Below, piece after piece: positions 1-14,400 of a stretch of DNA of 64,000 nucleotides. The notes below the pieces were generated by a model. It did not search any database and was not told the origin of the DNA. It saw only the letters and a program-made list of their open reading frames with translations. The stretch is from Synanceia verrucosa (taxonomy: Eukaryota > Chordata > Actinopteri > Perciformes > Synanceiidae): positions 27,275,669 to 27,339,668 of the forward strand of contig CM056556.1 of assembly GCA_029721515.1 (NCBI GenBank), written 5' to 3'. A program made the translations under genes and the position numbers. How positions within the stretch are numbered: the first letter of the stretch is position 1; every line of letters begins with the position of its first letter.

Positions 1-1506
1 TTAATCATGAGTGGTAAAATGAGGTTGAATTTATCACAAAATTAACAACTCAACCAAAAACTGCTGCAACAACATATAAGACATGATGAAGCATAAATGA
101 CAACACAAACCTCCGTCATAACGTTCTGTTCTTTTCACAACAGTTTCCAGTGTTAGTATTTTCCCTCTTATCATTTCTTTTATGATGTACAGATAGTTTT
201 GTTTATTTTTTGAATATGTCTCCCCCCCTTCCTCTGTGTACAGGCTATATATTTATATTATTATACTTTTACATTTTTATACTAGAGGTTTCTAATCCCA
301 GTTGTGGGCGTTATAGGGTCTGCTTCTTGCTTTTATTTTAATTTATTTATGTCCCAATGCACAGTTAGCAGTGTCATTTCAGTTTCATCTCACTGCTGTT
401 GTACATGTACAGTTATGCATGTGACAGTTAAATCTTTTGAATCATGTTTATTTCATGACTAGAACAGTCTGACAGCGCTGAGCTTGTCTGGCTCTCAGTT
501 TACAGACGTGATATAAAGCTGAACTTTACATTTCCTCCTCAGTCACTCAGAGGCTTTTTCTGATTATTTGTCCTCTGTTCATCCCTCTGTCTGACTTTCA
601 GGTCATTTTAAAGGTCCTCTCCCCTAAACGGAGGTGTTTTGAGGTGGATGTCTCTCCCTGTTATGCAGCAGTGCTGACAGAGTGTAATGCAGCCTCAGGA
701 GGCTTCAGGCTATGGGCATAGTTGTGGTTTAACAGGACATACTCTGAGATTTCGGTCTCCTTTCCAATGCGATAGAAGTTATCTTTCTGTGTGAGACATA
801 TCTCTTAAAACTTCTGTCTTGGTCCTGTTAGAAGGACTTCCTGTGTCAGGTCATCACCAGAGTTACTGCTTTAATTTTCTCTGGAATAGACCGGATGGTC
901 CAGAGGAACAAACGCTGTGCCGGCTCATAATCTGACAGAGCCGACTGCTCATTGTGTCGAACTGAAATATATCAAAGATGTTTTATGAAGCAAATATCAC
1001 TAACTGCAACAGAAATTCAGAACTTCAATACTGATTCAGCCTGAGCAAAGAGACGATAAGGACCGACTAGAAAGCAAAGGTGAAAACATGAAGAACACTT
1101 TAATGTGGATCCCTACCTGCAGAGTGGAGAGGAGGACCTCTAAACCACTGGAGGAGCTGGAGGAGGCTGTCATAGCTGGTCTGCCTCGTTCTGTGCCGGA
1201 CAGACAGACAGACAGACAAACTAATGAATGAAAGAAACTGCTAAACAGACAGACAGACAGACAGGGAGGTAAACACACTGCTAAACAGACAAGCAGATGA
1301 ACGGACAGAGCAATATTGACAGCAGAAGTCCAGAGCGTCCTCACCACTGTCCACACAGCGTCCAACACATGAAACTCAAAGCATCTGTCTCTCTCGTTTT
1401 CTGTCTCACATTCAGAGCGACGCTCACATGCAGCATCGCTGATCCTGGAACAGCAACACAGAGACTCCCCCCGACTTAACTCAGCTGGCATTACCTCCCA
1501 GGGAGG

Positions 1507-1511
1507 GTGTG

Positions 1512-1545
<34 letters not shown>

Positions 1546-1551
1546 AGTGTG

Positions 1552-1600
<49 letters not shown>
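1507..1600. repeat. (GT)n microsatellite
   Basis: About 94 bp of GT dinucleotides interrupted by a few GC or GA steps. It creates spurious open frames on both strands. Confidence 0.95.
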
Positions 1601-1601
<1 letters not shown>

Positions 1602-3026
1602 ACTGTTACATGCATGTATATCATGTGAACATGCAGCATGTGTTTGTTTATGTCTTCCAGGGAGTTTTGAAATCATTACAGTTGAAATAACTCTGCTGCT
1701 GTAAAATCAATCTTTCTGCAGGTTTATGAGGCTTTGTTCATTTTCTGGACCACCATTAGACACATGCACATAAATAAAAGTGCTTAAATGTGTGGCTAGC
1801 TGTGTCTGAGAGCGTGCACTTGGCTGTGCATGTGTAACCCTATCCCTCCAGGATAAAGCGCTCCAGAAAACATTTGTGCTGCAGTGTTGAGAAGGCTGCC
1901 ACTATAAAAAGGCCTTGACAAGGCCAGCTGGGCAGCTGCACAACACAAAATATGTTCAGTGGACGCTTCAGCCAGGGCTGAACTTTGAAATTAGCCCTTT
2001 TTAATGGAAATCACAAGAGAGCAATTATTTGTTCACCGACTCTGTGTCATAAAACATGAAGTATTGCATTAGAAAATCTAAAATGTGCAAAATGTTTTTA
2101 AGCTCGCTTGAGGTGTATTTTAGAAAATATCTGAATGGATTATGGGAAGGAAGATTTAATATTTAAGCTGCAGTGTTGGAGTAAGTCTACAACAAGTGTT
2201 TCTATCATTTACACATTTATAACATACATTAAATTATGCATTTTAGACCAACTTCATGAAATCATCATTTTTTTTCCATTTTAAACTAAAGTATTACACA
2301 TTGGCTCTTACAGTGATTATATTATATATTTTATTTATATTCTTTGATATGTATATGTTGCCTCCAGACAGCTTGAATTTTAGTATTAACAGGATGAATA
2401 TCAGTATTAGCTGAAATGAAAGAACATAGTATTCTGACAGACTCACTACTTAACACAAGCTAACAGACTAGCTGAAGACCTTCTGACTCGTTAAATAGCA
2501 CCACATTGTGATAAGTGATGAGTGGAGGTCTGATCGAGCTGTCCTCACAAAACACAGCTGGACTGAAACACAGCACAGATGCTCCTTGGTTTCCATGGCA
2601 AAGAGAGGCAAAGTGAAACTTCCAGATCACAGTATGTCCCAGAAGTGAAAAAACATCCCTTTAATATTTGTAACACTGCTCATAATGTTGATGTAGAGGA
2701 CATTATTTAAATAGCATGTTCTGTCCATTTCTAGCTTCCTGCCAGAGAAAGACCGAGCTCTCTGTCTGCTGTTCTTTCTGAAATTACACAGTTTGTCAGC
2801 AGAAAAGACGGCAGGAGGATGTCAGTGTTCGTCTGGCAGTCTGTTAACTGGAAACTTCCAGCAAGTTCCCACAGAGTGGAACGTCTGCTTATAGAGGAGA
2901 ACGCAACCAAACTGAACCACTAGATGGCAACTTAATGACCGCATCACTGAACTAGAGACAACTCATAAACACATTATTATACACCAGATTATTCCTTTAA
3001 TGTGTTCTCGCACTCTGGAGTAAACA

Positions 3027-3028
<2 letters not shown>

Positions 3029-3069
<41 letters not shown>
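3029..3069. repeat. (GT)n microsatellite
   Basis: A pure GT run of about 20 units. A (CA)n run in the opposite sense follows at 3203-3241 and another at 3393-3420, so complementary dinucleotide tracts lie within 400 bp. Confidence 0.95.
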
Positions 3070-3071
<2 letters not shown>

Positions 3072-3201
3072 AGATGGAGACAGACTGGGTCAAGCTGAAG
3101 GACACACTGATTATACCATCCATAATCTAAACTTTTAACCAGTGAGCTCATAGCTAGCTTTCCAGCCCACATGAACTTTACAGCGTTCTCCCTCCATAAG
3201 G

Positions 3202-3202
<1 letters not shown>

Positions 3203-3241
<39 letters not shown>
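3203..3241. repeat. (CA)n microsatellite
   Basis: A pure CA run of about 19 units. It is the complement of the GT run 130 bp upstream. Confidence 0.95.
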
Positions 3242-3244
<3 letters not shown>

Positions 3245-4424
3245 GCATCAAAGACAGAGACTTTCAGACACATGGAAGCACTCAAATAGGCCTCGTCCTT
3301 CCCTTTGGGATGATGCTAATCCACCAGTGAAGTCACACACACACTTCTGTCGCAGACAGGATTCCCCCGGCTCAACACACACTTTTACTGCGCACACACA
3401 CACACACACACACACGCACACTGGTCGGTTTCCTCAGTAATGAGGGAAGACCCTGTGTGTTGCTTCAGCTGTCCTGTTGAGCTGCTTCACTGATGTCTGC
3501 AGACAGCAGGCTGTGACAGCAGAAGCTTTTTGTCTCTGAATGAAGAGACTTTCTGGATGTGCACCCTGGATGGAAATCTGCAGATCTTCTCCAGCTCCTC
3601 TAACTGAAGGTCGGCTCTCCTCCTGGCTGAGAGCAGGAACCTCTGGGGACATTAAGTCTGTCTTTGTGGCCAGTCAGAAAATAAATGTTGAATAAATGTC
3701 AATTGGTAAATAATTTATTTCCTGTTAGTTTGTTTTTTTTCTGGATGATGAATCAGAAAACAGGTCCAATCTAAAGATGTGCTGAAGAACTGAAGGATCC
3801 TGAGAACCATCACAACCTGAAACCAGACAGAAGATTCCTGCTCCTCAGAGGATGATTCTAGGACATTTCTTCTGGCATTAAGTCCCCCTACTTTACTGGA
3901 CTCTACTGGACTCTATTCTACTCTGGTCTACTCTACTTGGTATGAATATAAAAATGGTCAGCATGCTTCTCTTTCATATTGTTGCTGTGAGCACTCAAGG
4001 AGCTTCACTCGTCTTTTCTCTTTTATTTTTGCTGTGTGAGCTCCATGGAAATGATCCTGGACTATTCCTGTGACCAAAATGAAGGAAGACATGAGCTCCT
4101 CTAAACAGGCCAGATGAATATTTAGAGGATCACAGCTCACTTATGAGCGTCATTATGTCTCTTCATTACTCTGACCAGAGTCACCCCTAATACACCAGAA
4201 TGATCTGAAACAGATCATGATGATGGACACCACAGGTGATCCTTATCAGACCCTGTTTTTGAAGGCTGTGGATGGTCCACGGTTCACCAGATCTCCCAGC
4301 TGTTGTTGACTTCTATATCGAGTGTCTGTCAGTGGAGAAGCTTCCCTGCTGTCTCCAGCGCTGACGCACATTTAATTTTTGCTGTTAAAAGATATAATTC
4401 TCCTCAGACTGATCACAAACTGAT

Positions 4425-4800
4425 TCAGGTTGGTTCTTACCATTCTGTTTTCAGAGGGGTCAGTCTACGGTATAGTTCACATAGAGGTGTACCATTTGTC
4501 ACACAGATTTGGTGCTAAATGGAACCTTTCTTTCCACTCCTGAATTGACAAAAATGATCAATAACTCCTCCAAAACATCAATAAAATTTGACATTTAGAG
4601 TTTTCTGTGCAGATTGAATTTTTCAACCCTTCTGCTCAGAAAGCTGCTCATCTTGAATCCAGCTGGTAGAGCCATCCATCCTCTGAACCTGCAGGTCTCT
4701 AATGTGATCATCAAACTCAGTTTATGCAACTCTAAGACTGTTTACAGACTTCAGTATGCTAAATACTCAAACACACCACTAATAAGAGGGAAATGACACT
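4425..4800. repeat. Dispersed repeat, family not recognised (copy 1)
   Basis: The segment around 4652-4705, containing 'ctggtagagccatccatcc' followed by 'tctgaacct', recurs almost unchanged at about 38605-38660 inside slc12a3. Weaker resemblance continues on both sides: 'cacagatttg' upstream, and 'aagactgttt' then 'aaatactcaaa' downstream. This indicates two diverged copies of one interspersed element. I cannot assign a class. Confidence 0.6.
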
Positions 4801-5274
4801 TTTATACTGCATGCATATAACTATGTGGGTTTTGCATGTGATTATCAAAAAGTGGGCACGTCTGTCTGTGAAGTAGAGACTCATGGGTACCTAAAGGCAG
4901 TTTCTCCTCTCCAAGATTTAGCCACACTTTATTTTGCATTAACCTCTGTGACATGGTACCTATGGATTCCACAGGTTTACTGTTTTTATTTTATGATACC
5001 AGCACTCGTCTTCATTCTCTAGTTTAAAAACTGTGTGAATGTTTTTCTGACACTCAGATGTGTTGATTCCTTCATTCCTTCACAATTCATTTGAACATAA
5101 ACATCTTGTTTTATGGAGATAGAGCTGCCACCACAGTAATATTACTGTGTTACATAACAGAGCTGGTACGTGGTGTTGACCAGTTGTTTTCTGACATTAA
5201 TAAATAGTTTAAATGCCTTAACATCACTGTGTCAAAGAAACAGTAGATTCTTTTATTCCACATCAAAGTGTGTT

Positions 5275-5565
5275 ACCGCCAAGGAGGTCATGTTTTCACC
5301 GGGGCTTGTTTGTTTGTTTGTTTGCAAAGTAACTCAAAAAGTCATGGACGGTTTTTGAGGAAATTTTCAGGGTTGGTCAGAAGTGGCCTAACTTAAACTG
5401 ATTAACTTTTGGTGGTGCCGCTGAATCGGAGCCAATCACCACCAAACTTTAATCAGTTTTAAGTTAGGCCACATCTGACCAACCCTGAAAATTTCCTCAA
5501 AAAGCGTCCATGACTTTTTGAGTTACTTTGCAAACATACAAATAAACATGAAAACATGACCCTCA
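5275..5565. mobile_element. Foldback (palindromic) MITE-like element, copy 1
   Basis: The left arm from about 5280 ('aaggaggtcatgttttcacc', then a (GTTT)n run and 'caaagtaactcaaaaagtca') is mirrored by the right arm ending near 5560 ('gactttttgagttactttgc', then 'gaaaacatgaccctc'). The arms are over 100 bp long with little between them. The whole element recurs at 11104-11441. No transposase is encoded, which fits a non-autonomous foldback element. Part of one arm translates into a short frame, which I do not regard as a gene. Confidence 0.85.
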
Positions 5566-6042
5566 TAAGACACCGTATCTTCAGATCAACACAGGAAGTA
5601 TAAAACACAAACTCAACCCAAACTAAACAGCTGATGTAACGTCATGCTCCTGACATTCTGACCAACATCACAACGTCTCAATATTTCATAAATTATGGTC
5701 CCACGCTCAGTTTATTTCAGCCAGGTCAGCATGTTGAAAGAAATCACTTTGATCAGTGCACGAGAAGAGAAACAGAAGTGAGGAAAGGATGTCCACCTCC
5801 AGTATGAAATATAAACCATGGATTAACAAAGCCCTGCACTGTATTAACATGTGCACAGAAAGAATAAGGCTGTATCCAGATGTATGAACAGATAACTTTT
5901 CTAGATATGATCAGAGCTCAGAGGTGTGCTGCAGCATAACTGGGTCTGTTGTTAACTGAAGCCAAAACAGGATCTGTGCTATTACTTATCAGAGGTCTGC
6001 TTATAGCAACTTAACATGATACAGCAGTGAAGCAATACCTCC

Positions 6043-6045
<3 letters not shown>

Positions 6046-6087
<42 letters not shown>
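6046..6087. repeat. (CA)n microsatellite
   Basis: A pure CA run of about 20 units. Confidence 0.95.
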
Positions 6088-6089
<2 letters not shown>

Positions 6090-7531
6090 TGTTTACTCTG
6101 TCATATTCTCATTTTCTGATTTGTCTTTGTCTGAAAATCTGGTTTATGATGAAGGAGACGAGTAAACGTCCAAAACACAAAGAAATGAAAATAAGCAATA
6201 CTTTTCAAAATTACATGAAAAACTGTAAGTTAATGTTTAATTTGATCAATGAACCGGTTAATCCTCCTGACTGACACCTGCTGAACTGCACTCAATGCAA
6301 TGAATTATTTGCCTCTGATTTATTTTAAATGTTATATTTAGAGGTGATCTTGTAATATTAAGTCAGTCCACTTTCTAAGAACTGCAGACTAATTTCAGGT
6401 CTTCTCTTCTGTCTTAGAACCTGTTTGATGGTTACCGTCTGGCTTTAGTACAGAAACTGGTTGTTAGCAACGTGTAATTACACCAGATAAACATAAACCT
6501 TCTGTCCTCGTACTTCTCACTGGCTTAGATCCTCAGTTTATGACATGCTCACTAATAAACACCAGGCAGATCGCTTCAGCCATCAAATAAACATTTCTCC
6601 ATGGCACCTACAAAAATCATAAATCAGTTTATGTCAGCCTTTAGTCACTGTGGTCCAACTCTCTGGAAATTAGACTCTCTCTATATAGAGGATAGTTTCC
6701 TTTAAACTCATGTATGATCTAGCTTTGCCTCTAATTTTCAACTTGTTTTCAAAAGAAATTAATTTGGTTTCACACAAAATGAACACGTGTACGGATCACC
6801 TGACCTCACCTGTACCCACCTAACCTGCCATGAGAGCTGAAGCACACCAGGCTCACCCTAAATGTCCCTTTTTTAATTCAGATCATAGCTGCCCTCAGTT
6901 GCCTCCAGCCGCTCCAGTATTCCCCGTGGACGGCTGGATGCTCTCTGCTATGCCTCTGATCTGACATCCCATTCCTGTCAGTCACACTGAGGACGCAGCA
7001 GAGCCACATAGCAGAGATAGCAGACAGCAGCCTTTCCATAGCTGTTAGCGCTTATTTGCATCTTGTCACTCACAGCGACAGTGAGTCAGTTTGGCGACTT
7101 ATTTCAATGATAAAGATCATGATTTCATTTTTTAATCATCTTCATTACTTAGTAACAGTTAACTTGACACAGAACCACAGATAAATGATGTTGTTGATAA
7201 GTTGTTTTCTTTTATATTATATAATTTGAAAACACAGTAAATGCTCCAGGGTCACATGTTTTCCAGCGTAGAATCAGTATGATCCTTCGCCTGCAGCTGA
7301 AGTGACCTGTCCATGTGGACTGGACCACGATAGCATGGTGGATCATGCATCACCTCTCAGGATGTGCCTACCTGTGCAGAAAGCTGGGTAGCTTCCCTCC
7401 AGCTCTCTCAGAGTCCCATTCCAGGTGAAATTATTTCGGCCATAACGAAACATGATGACAGTTCCTGTTTGTTTCGAGCACCCAGTCTGTCTGCCTGGAG
7501 ATCCTGAGAGCAAATGAGGGGGAACCCAGAC

Positions 7532-7534
<3 letters not shown>

Positions 7535-7564
<30 letters not shown>
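7535..7564. repeat. (GA)n microsatellite
   Basis: A pure AG run of 15 units. A (GT)n run of about 20 units follows at 7752-7792. Confidence 0.95.
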
Positions 7565-7567
<3 letters not shown>

Positions 7568-7747
7568 GCAGCACTTCTGAGCACCTGGCTGGGCTTTAAA
7601 AATGCTCTTGTGCCTTTTGCCCGTTGGTTCAGAGCCAAAATGTCAAACAGCTCTGCAGAGGGAGTGGTGGTGCTGGTGAACTTATAGCTCCAGTGTAGGT
7701 CTGTGTGGTACCAGATGAACAGGAGTGCATGTAAATCACCCTGTCGC

Positions 7748-7796
<49 letters not shown>

Positions 7797-8974
7797 AAAG
7801 GACTGCAGGGTCTAGTGTTGCTCTGTCCTGTATGTAAAACATGGAAATATGGAAATAAATAAGACAAACATGAAACTTCCTTCGACCTTAAACTGACTCT
7901 TGACTCATCATTTCATCATCAGCATCCATCAGCAAACATGGATGAAAAACATATTTTTGCTGTTAGCCAGTTGTCAGCCATATTTCATGATATAATTAAG
8001 TCAGTGAGTTCATGAACGACTGATCCAGCTCGGCTGTTTTGTTGCTTTCTGCTTGATGCAATAAGTCAGGAAGCCGGTGGGAAATAAAAATGACCAAATA
8101 TCAAATGTCACCAGCAGAACACTGAGGCATAATTTGGTGTGACAATGGATTTGGACCAATTTATGGAATAATCAGAGATCTCTCTAAGCGTTTAAACACT
8201 GCAGGTAGAGCTGTGTGTGTTTGTACATAGAATAATAAATTACTGTGTATTAATCTGACCTTAAGGGTTGTATTGATTCTGCTGCTGGTCAAACACTGTG
8301 AGGTCGTTCCATCGATGATTACCGGTGCTGTGGACAAAATTTAAATCTAGTTAATAAACGACTCTCCTAAAACAAATATATTTCAAGTTTATACAGTGAC
8401 AATATTTTTCTGCATCTCATGATATGATAGACATGTTAGTCTTTGAAGTTTCACATAGATTTATTAGTTTTAAGCTAAAACTGACAGAGTCTGATAGGAT
8501 CCTCGTTAGGTTTGGAGGGATGATCGAGGACTAACTCCGAGGATATCAGACAGTACAACACATACATAATAAAAGAAAAGCGTCAGCAGCTGACACTGAG
8601 GTCATTGTTGGGCCATTGTAAAGGCCAGATTTAGCACCACGTCCCAGCTTTGATCTCTGTTTGTGTCTCTGCTGAGTCGCACACTTGGAGAGGTAGAGCA
8701 GGATTTTCACTTCATGTTTATTTGTAGCTGAAGATTTATTCTGCGACAGAATAATAAAAGGGCATCCAGAAGGTCTGAACACAAAGCTGCTGCTCGCCTC
8801 ACTCTGCACCACAAACATCATGACCACTGCCAGGTGAAGAGAACATCACTCATCATCTCCTCATCAGATGAACTTTTAGTGCTCAGAGTTGATGTTAGAA
8901 GCAGGATCAGGATTTTTCAGGAGTTTGACACCAAGAAGCAAACAGTGATGTCTAGAGGACTGGATCAGAGCATC

Positions 8975-9165
8975 TCCAGACCTGCAGCTCTGGTGGTCTG
9001 TTCCTGGTCTGCAGTGGTCAGGATCTATCAAAAGTGGTCCAGGGAAGGACCAGAACCAGAGACAGGGTCATGAGAGGACAAGGATCAGTGATGCAGGTCT
9101 GGTCCTGGTGGTCTGATCCAACAGATCAGAGGAGTTAATGCTGCTGAACATAGAAAGGAGTCACA
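8975..9165 (+). pseudogene. Decayed Tc1-like transposase fragment
   Basis: The plus strand reads through 'SAVVRIYQKWSREG' (about 9010-9050), followed by bases matching 'RQGHERTRISD' and then 'NRSEELMLLN' in shifted frames. This is the order of the helix-turn-helix region of fish Tc1/mariner transposases (a VRIYQKWSKEG-type motif, then a Gly-Arg-Pro-Arg-like stretch, then a second helical repeat). Frameshifts and stops break it, and no catalytic DD-E region or terminal inverted repeats were found. I call it a dead fragment of a Tc1-like element. The family assignment rests on recall of the motif. Confidence 0.65.
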
Positions 9166-11103
9166 TACTACAGAGTAAACCTTCAGGGGTCAGAGGTCAG
9201 GAGGTCTGAAAATCTTTCTGTTAAACTGGAGAGACTCAGCCCATAAAACACAACACTTTCATGGTCAGAGAATAAAAACTGAGCATCCTCTCTCCTGATT
9301 GACTGCTGCAGCAGTGTCGTACAGGAAGTCAGCATTGGTTCAATAATAATGGAACGGAGGTGAGCGAGAGCAGCTATCAGACACTAGTCTAGTGTTGATC
9401 CCCACCATCAGTGTTCAGCAGGCAGCCCTGCAGTATTAGCTCTAGTATTTCTACACAGAGGAACACAGGGATGAAGGTTCTACCAGTGGTCCAAGTGCCA
9501 GATTCATTTCCTGCGTTGCACTGACACATGACACTACAGAGGTGTGGGATGAGCTTCCCTCAGACACGTGGTCCTCACTGAGCCTAGAAAGCTCCAGCTA
9601 TCAGTGTCACAGTGATGGTGAGCGGACCGTTAGAAATAGATGCAGCACAGTTTGTGACACAGTAGACCAGACTCAGACTGTCTGCTTCTGCTTTATTTCA
9701 TCAGATGAAAGTTTCTCCATCTCCATTTAAACACTCAGTAACTCCACCGAGCGACAGGCCTGAACAACCGCTCTGTGACATCACTCAGGTGTTTTTATCT
9801 CACCTTCAGCTTGTTTATGAAACACTGCACACACACACGTCACGTTTCTCCACGCTGCACAGCTGGAGCTGTTAAATGTTAAATGTTAAACTCAAAGTGA
9901 GTTGGTCGGTCAGTCGGTGTTTCTTCAGTGGAGTCGTCTCAATGAATCAAAGTGTTTGCTGATAATAAAGTGATATTTTAACTGTTTTCACAGGAGTGAA
10001 ACTGTGTCTACTCTGTGTCTACCCTCATTCAGCAGAGTCATACTGAGACATACTTGCCGTCTCTGAGGCTTAACAGAACATCATCTCGGCATGTGAACCA
10101 TGCGCCGGTCCGGTCTCACGTTACCAGCAGCTCAACAGGTACAGGACTGGAGCTTCAATTTCAGTCTGATATTAAGATTAATGACAGGTAAATATGGAGG
10201 TAGACCCAAAGATCATCGGTTTGTGTCCTGGTGGTTCCCGCCATGTCTGCATGATTATCAGGTGGTGAAATTTACCCAGCATTAAAAACTCAAAGTGAGG
10301 ACCAACAATTCTCACTAAAGAGGTAAAATGCATCATTTCAGGTTTTAATAACATTTTAATGTTAATAAACATTTTCTAGTGCGACCATATGTGATGTCTA
10401 GTGAGGGTAAACTGTGTCACTGCACAATAATAACACAACTAAGGAAAGACATTCATATTTAAGGAGAGCTTTTTCTTCTTTAAGCACTCTTAATTATGAC
10501 GTCTTATCAGTTCTTAGCATTGGAGAGGCTGATAGATGAGCAGAATAACGTTCTCTTGCTCTCTTTACTTTGCACAGTCCATTGCTGAGAGCGATCCACT
10601 TCACTTCAATTAGATCCTTTTCAAATAGCTCGGATCAAATGAGGAAACCTCAAGAGAGAAGACAAGAAGTGAGGGTGAAAGAAGCTGGAGCATGTGCTGC
10701 TGGATATAACTTAAGTTTCCTTCACTGACTTTACATCATAGTTTTCAGTGAATGTCTTTGTTAAATATAATAATGAGGCTCTCACTGTCACAGCTGGAGC
10801 TCTTATGTTCTTATGCTGTTTGATGTGCAGGACTGTGTGTTTTAACTCAACATCTCACTGTGATAAAGCTTTGCTGTATTATAATTCCAATAATAGTATT
10901 TATTATGTAAGTGAGTCGGTTACTGAGCTGCAGCACAGTGTGCTCTGAATGTAACAGAGTGAAGCTGGTTGAGTTATTAAAAACACTAAATCTATTGATC
11001 AGGTATATGAAATAACTCCAGACAAATATCTGTGTTAACACATCAGTGAAAACTCAGTGTTCTTTCCTGAAATATTGACCCTTAACTCAAATAATTACCT
11101 TAC

Positions 11104-11441
11104 CTTACCCAAGGAGGTTATGTTTTCAGCGGGGTTTGTTTATTTGTTTGTTGGTTTGCAAAATAACTCAAAAAGTTGAGAACAGATTTTGACAGAATTT
11201 TCAGGATTGGTCAGAAGTGGTCTAAGTTAAAACTGATTCATTTTGGAGGTGATGCGATCCGATTCAACGGCACCACCAAAAATTAATCAGTTTGAAGTTA
11301 GGCCACTTCCGGCCAACCCTGAAAATTTTGTCAAAAACCGTCCAAACCTTTTTGAGTTATTTTGCAAACAACAAACCAACAAACAAACAAACAAACAAAC
11401 AAGCCCCGGTGAAAACATAACCTCCTTGGCGGTGGGGGTAA
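11104..11441. mobile_element. Foldback MITE-like element, copy 2
   Basis: Same structure and sequence as the 5275-5565 element. It begins 'acccaaggaggttatgtttt' and ends with the reverse complement 'gaaaacataacctccttggc'. The arms carry the motifs 'aaataactcaaaaagtt' and 'aattttcagg', with (GTTT)n or (CAAA)n tracts near the ends. The arms are imperfect and about 120-150 bp long. No coding capacity. Confidence 0.85.
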
Positions 11442-14400
11442 CTTTAAATAAATAAAACTTCACCACTGCCGGTGGAGGTCTGCTCTCTGAGTGCTTTTCT
11501 AGTTTAGAAATGAAACACCTACACTCAAGCATCTATCACCTGCACCCAGAATGCACCTGTGAAGACACCTGTAGTCATTTAGAGCACTATGAGTAGGACT
11601 CAGGTTTGCACAACAATGGAGGCCGTGACCAATTCTCAGCTCCAGCTGTGAGCCTCACCTGGACCTCACTGATCCCAGACCGAGGACTTCTAGCTGTGCA
11701 GCAGCAGCAAAGAAGGAAAACTATAAACTGCTTGACCTCAGGGCTGAAAGTGAGTCCCGCTTCCTGCTGGCTGGCTGCAGATCAGCTCTTCTGACGTGAG
11801 CAGCTATCCATCAACACTGAGTGTGTAACATGAGCTCGCATTGATAGTCTCTGCACTTGTCGTGCCATACGTGGCTGAAATAGCACTTTCCAAACGGCCT
11901 GAAACCCAAGCTGCTCTCCAGGCACACTGCCCATCTCCATCAGCCTGACTCTGTGTGTGACAGCTCGAGCTCCAGACAAAGGACCTGCTTTTCTGTGACG
12001 AGTAAAGAGGAAATTTGTCACATTCACAAATTTTCTCATGCAGAGACTTTTCTCATATCGCTGTTGTAGATTCTGTCCTCTGAACTTGTTGGATAGAGAA
12101 AAGTTTTGTTTCAGGGGAGTTTTAGCCCTGAGTACTTCGACACAAACAAACCATCAATCATTCCCCTCATGACGGCACTAATCTGTGCATACCTCATAAA
12201 CGACTCTTTTCATGGAAATAAAGAGATTTCTAAGTAAAACCCCCAAATGTCAAAACACTGCACCGTTAAAGATTTTACTGTGATGTTGAGTTAATCGGTC
12301 AGGATAAATTATATAATTTTGGTGTGGGTCTTTTATGTTGACCTTCCACTGTGGCTCTGCTCAGGTCCTGGCTACAAACAGAAGTGAAATGGAAGAAGAG
12401 AAACGGTTAATGACAGCGAACCACCGCACAGCAGGGAGATGGACCACATTTGACTTCTCTGAACTGCTCAGATAGCTGAAGGGTCGTTTTTCCTGAACAC
12501 AGCCGAAAGTTCCTCCACGGCTCTCTGGTTTCCTATGATGCCCTGCATGTGGACGCTACAGACAAGCTGTGCACTGCAGCACAAACCTCACATGTGAGCC
12601 ACCACTAGCTGACAGAAACATGAGCAGTGTATCACTGCATGGTTTCTCTGAGTGAAAGTGCAGCGTGTGCAGGAAGGGCTTCATTTGTGAGGCACAGCTG
12701 GATGAGCAGCATAAACAACAGAAGCACTGAGCACTTTTGTTTTACTGCTCCAGATGTGTCTGAACACACACAGTTTCATCTGCTGCAGTCACCGCCAGCT
12801 CATGACGACATATTTCCCTCTCCAGCTGATGGTCATTCCTGCTATCCAACATGTGGAATGCAGAAGGCCTCCTAAACAACCTCACAGGGTGATCTCTTTG
12901 TCCGGACGCCCAGGGCGTCACCGTGCAGCACTGAGCAACAGCTGGACAGTGAACAGTGCTGACAGGTTGCTTTAGTGTCCTCTAACACAGGCATACCTGC
13001 CGCTCACATGAGGACCAGCTCTCCTGTCCCAGTTCAGTTTAAAAACGCTGCTAAGATGTCTTACGTGTCGTATTCCTCCAGGATGAAAGCTACGAGTTCC
13101 AGTGGATTCACAGAGTGAAACAGATGATAGAGTGTCAGCCGCAGGATTTACAGGATGATGCTTTAGTCTGTGTGTGTGTGTGTAACCCAAAACACACAAC
13201 CTAACCTTTCTTATGATCCACTGATATGTTTAGAGTGTCTGTTACCAGCTTTATGAATAGACAATAACACGTCATCTGACATCAGTGGAGCGTTCACACT
13301 GATGAGCCCCATTTAGACTTTATTAATAACTCAGCCTGTATGTCTGTCTATCTATGTGAAACTGCTGCCGTCAGGACGGTGGGCAGCAGCAGTTTCCTTC
13401 TGGACATGCCCCCTGCTGAGGGCCAGATGTATCCCATGATGCACTGGGTTGCCTGATCAGAGGTGGGCCATTGATTAAGTGGCATTAACTGCCGAATGTT
13501 TAGCTGCACAAAGGAGACTTCTGTTGTCTGTGCTTCTGAAAACAAATAAAACCACAATCCCTTCAAAATAAAAGCTTTCTTCTGCATATTATCAACCAGC
13601 TGCCACGTTCCTCTGCAGAGGCTCAGATGAAGTAAACTGACTCTGATCAGTAGAGTCCAGTCGGCATCTGCTGGCACAGCTCATAACTGCACTCTGACAC
13701 AGTTTCTTTCAGCTGCATCTGTGAGAATTTTACTGGACCTCCTCTGTTTTCTGCTCTTTTTTCATTATACTTGTAATAATGTACAGATTTTCTTTATGTG
13801 GGTGAGCTGTCGCTCTTTTAGCAGCGTGCATCATGTCAGAATACAGTGCAGTAGAGGCTGTATGCACAGTGAGTTAACTCCCTCATCTCTGATGCTACGA
13901 GTATATAACAATAAATAAAAAACATCAGTCCAACTCATTTTGGTATTAAACCCTGGTCTCCTAACCTGCTCAGTCATGTTATTTACTGTCTGCCAACCAA
14001 GAATAAAATAAGAATGAAATAAAATTAAATGAATGAAATGCTGTCATTAGACAGGTGAGGTTAGTGTGACATTTAAACCATTTAAAGTGTTAGCTGATCT
14101 GTAAACTGTGGCTGAAACACATCTGATGCGTGTTGACCAGTAAATCAAATGGTTTTTTTTGGGACAGTAACAAATAAAGGAAAAATAATAAAAATGATAA
14201 ATAATAAAATGTTTCCTGCGGTCTGTGCACTGTTTGTGTTCAGGTATTACCTCTGATCGACAGCTCAGCTGGATGCTGAGGGAAACAGAAATAAGCAGCA
14301 TTAACATCATACAGTTTTATTTTTTATCTAGTGTAACAGGAAATGATCAAATATTCCTGCAATAAGAGCAGTGAGTCCTTACATTATGGCAGAACGACAC

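Noticed and set aside
1036..1491. 151-codon minus-strand frame with a donor-like end
   Set aside because: It consists of (CTGT)n and serine-run translation. The short stretch MTASSSSSSGLEV before a 'gtaggg' is not convincing as an exon.
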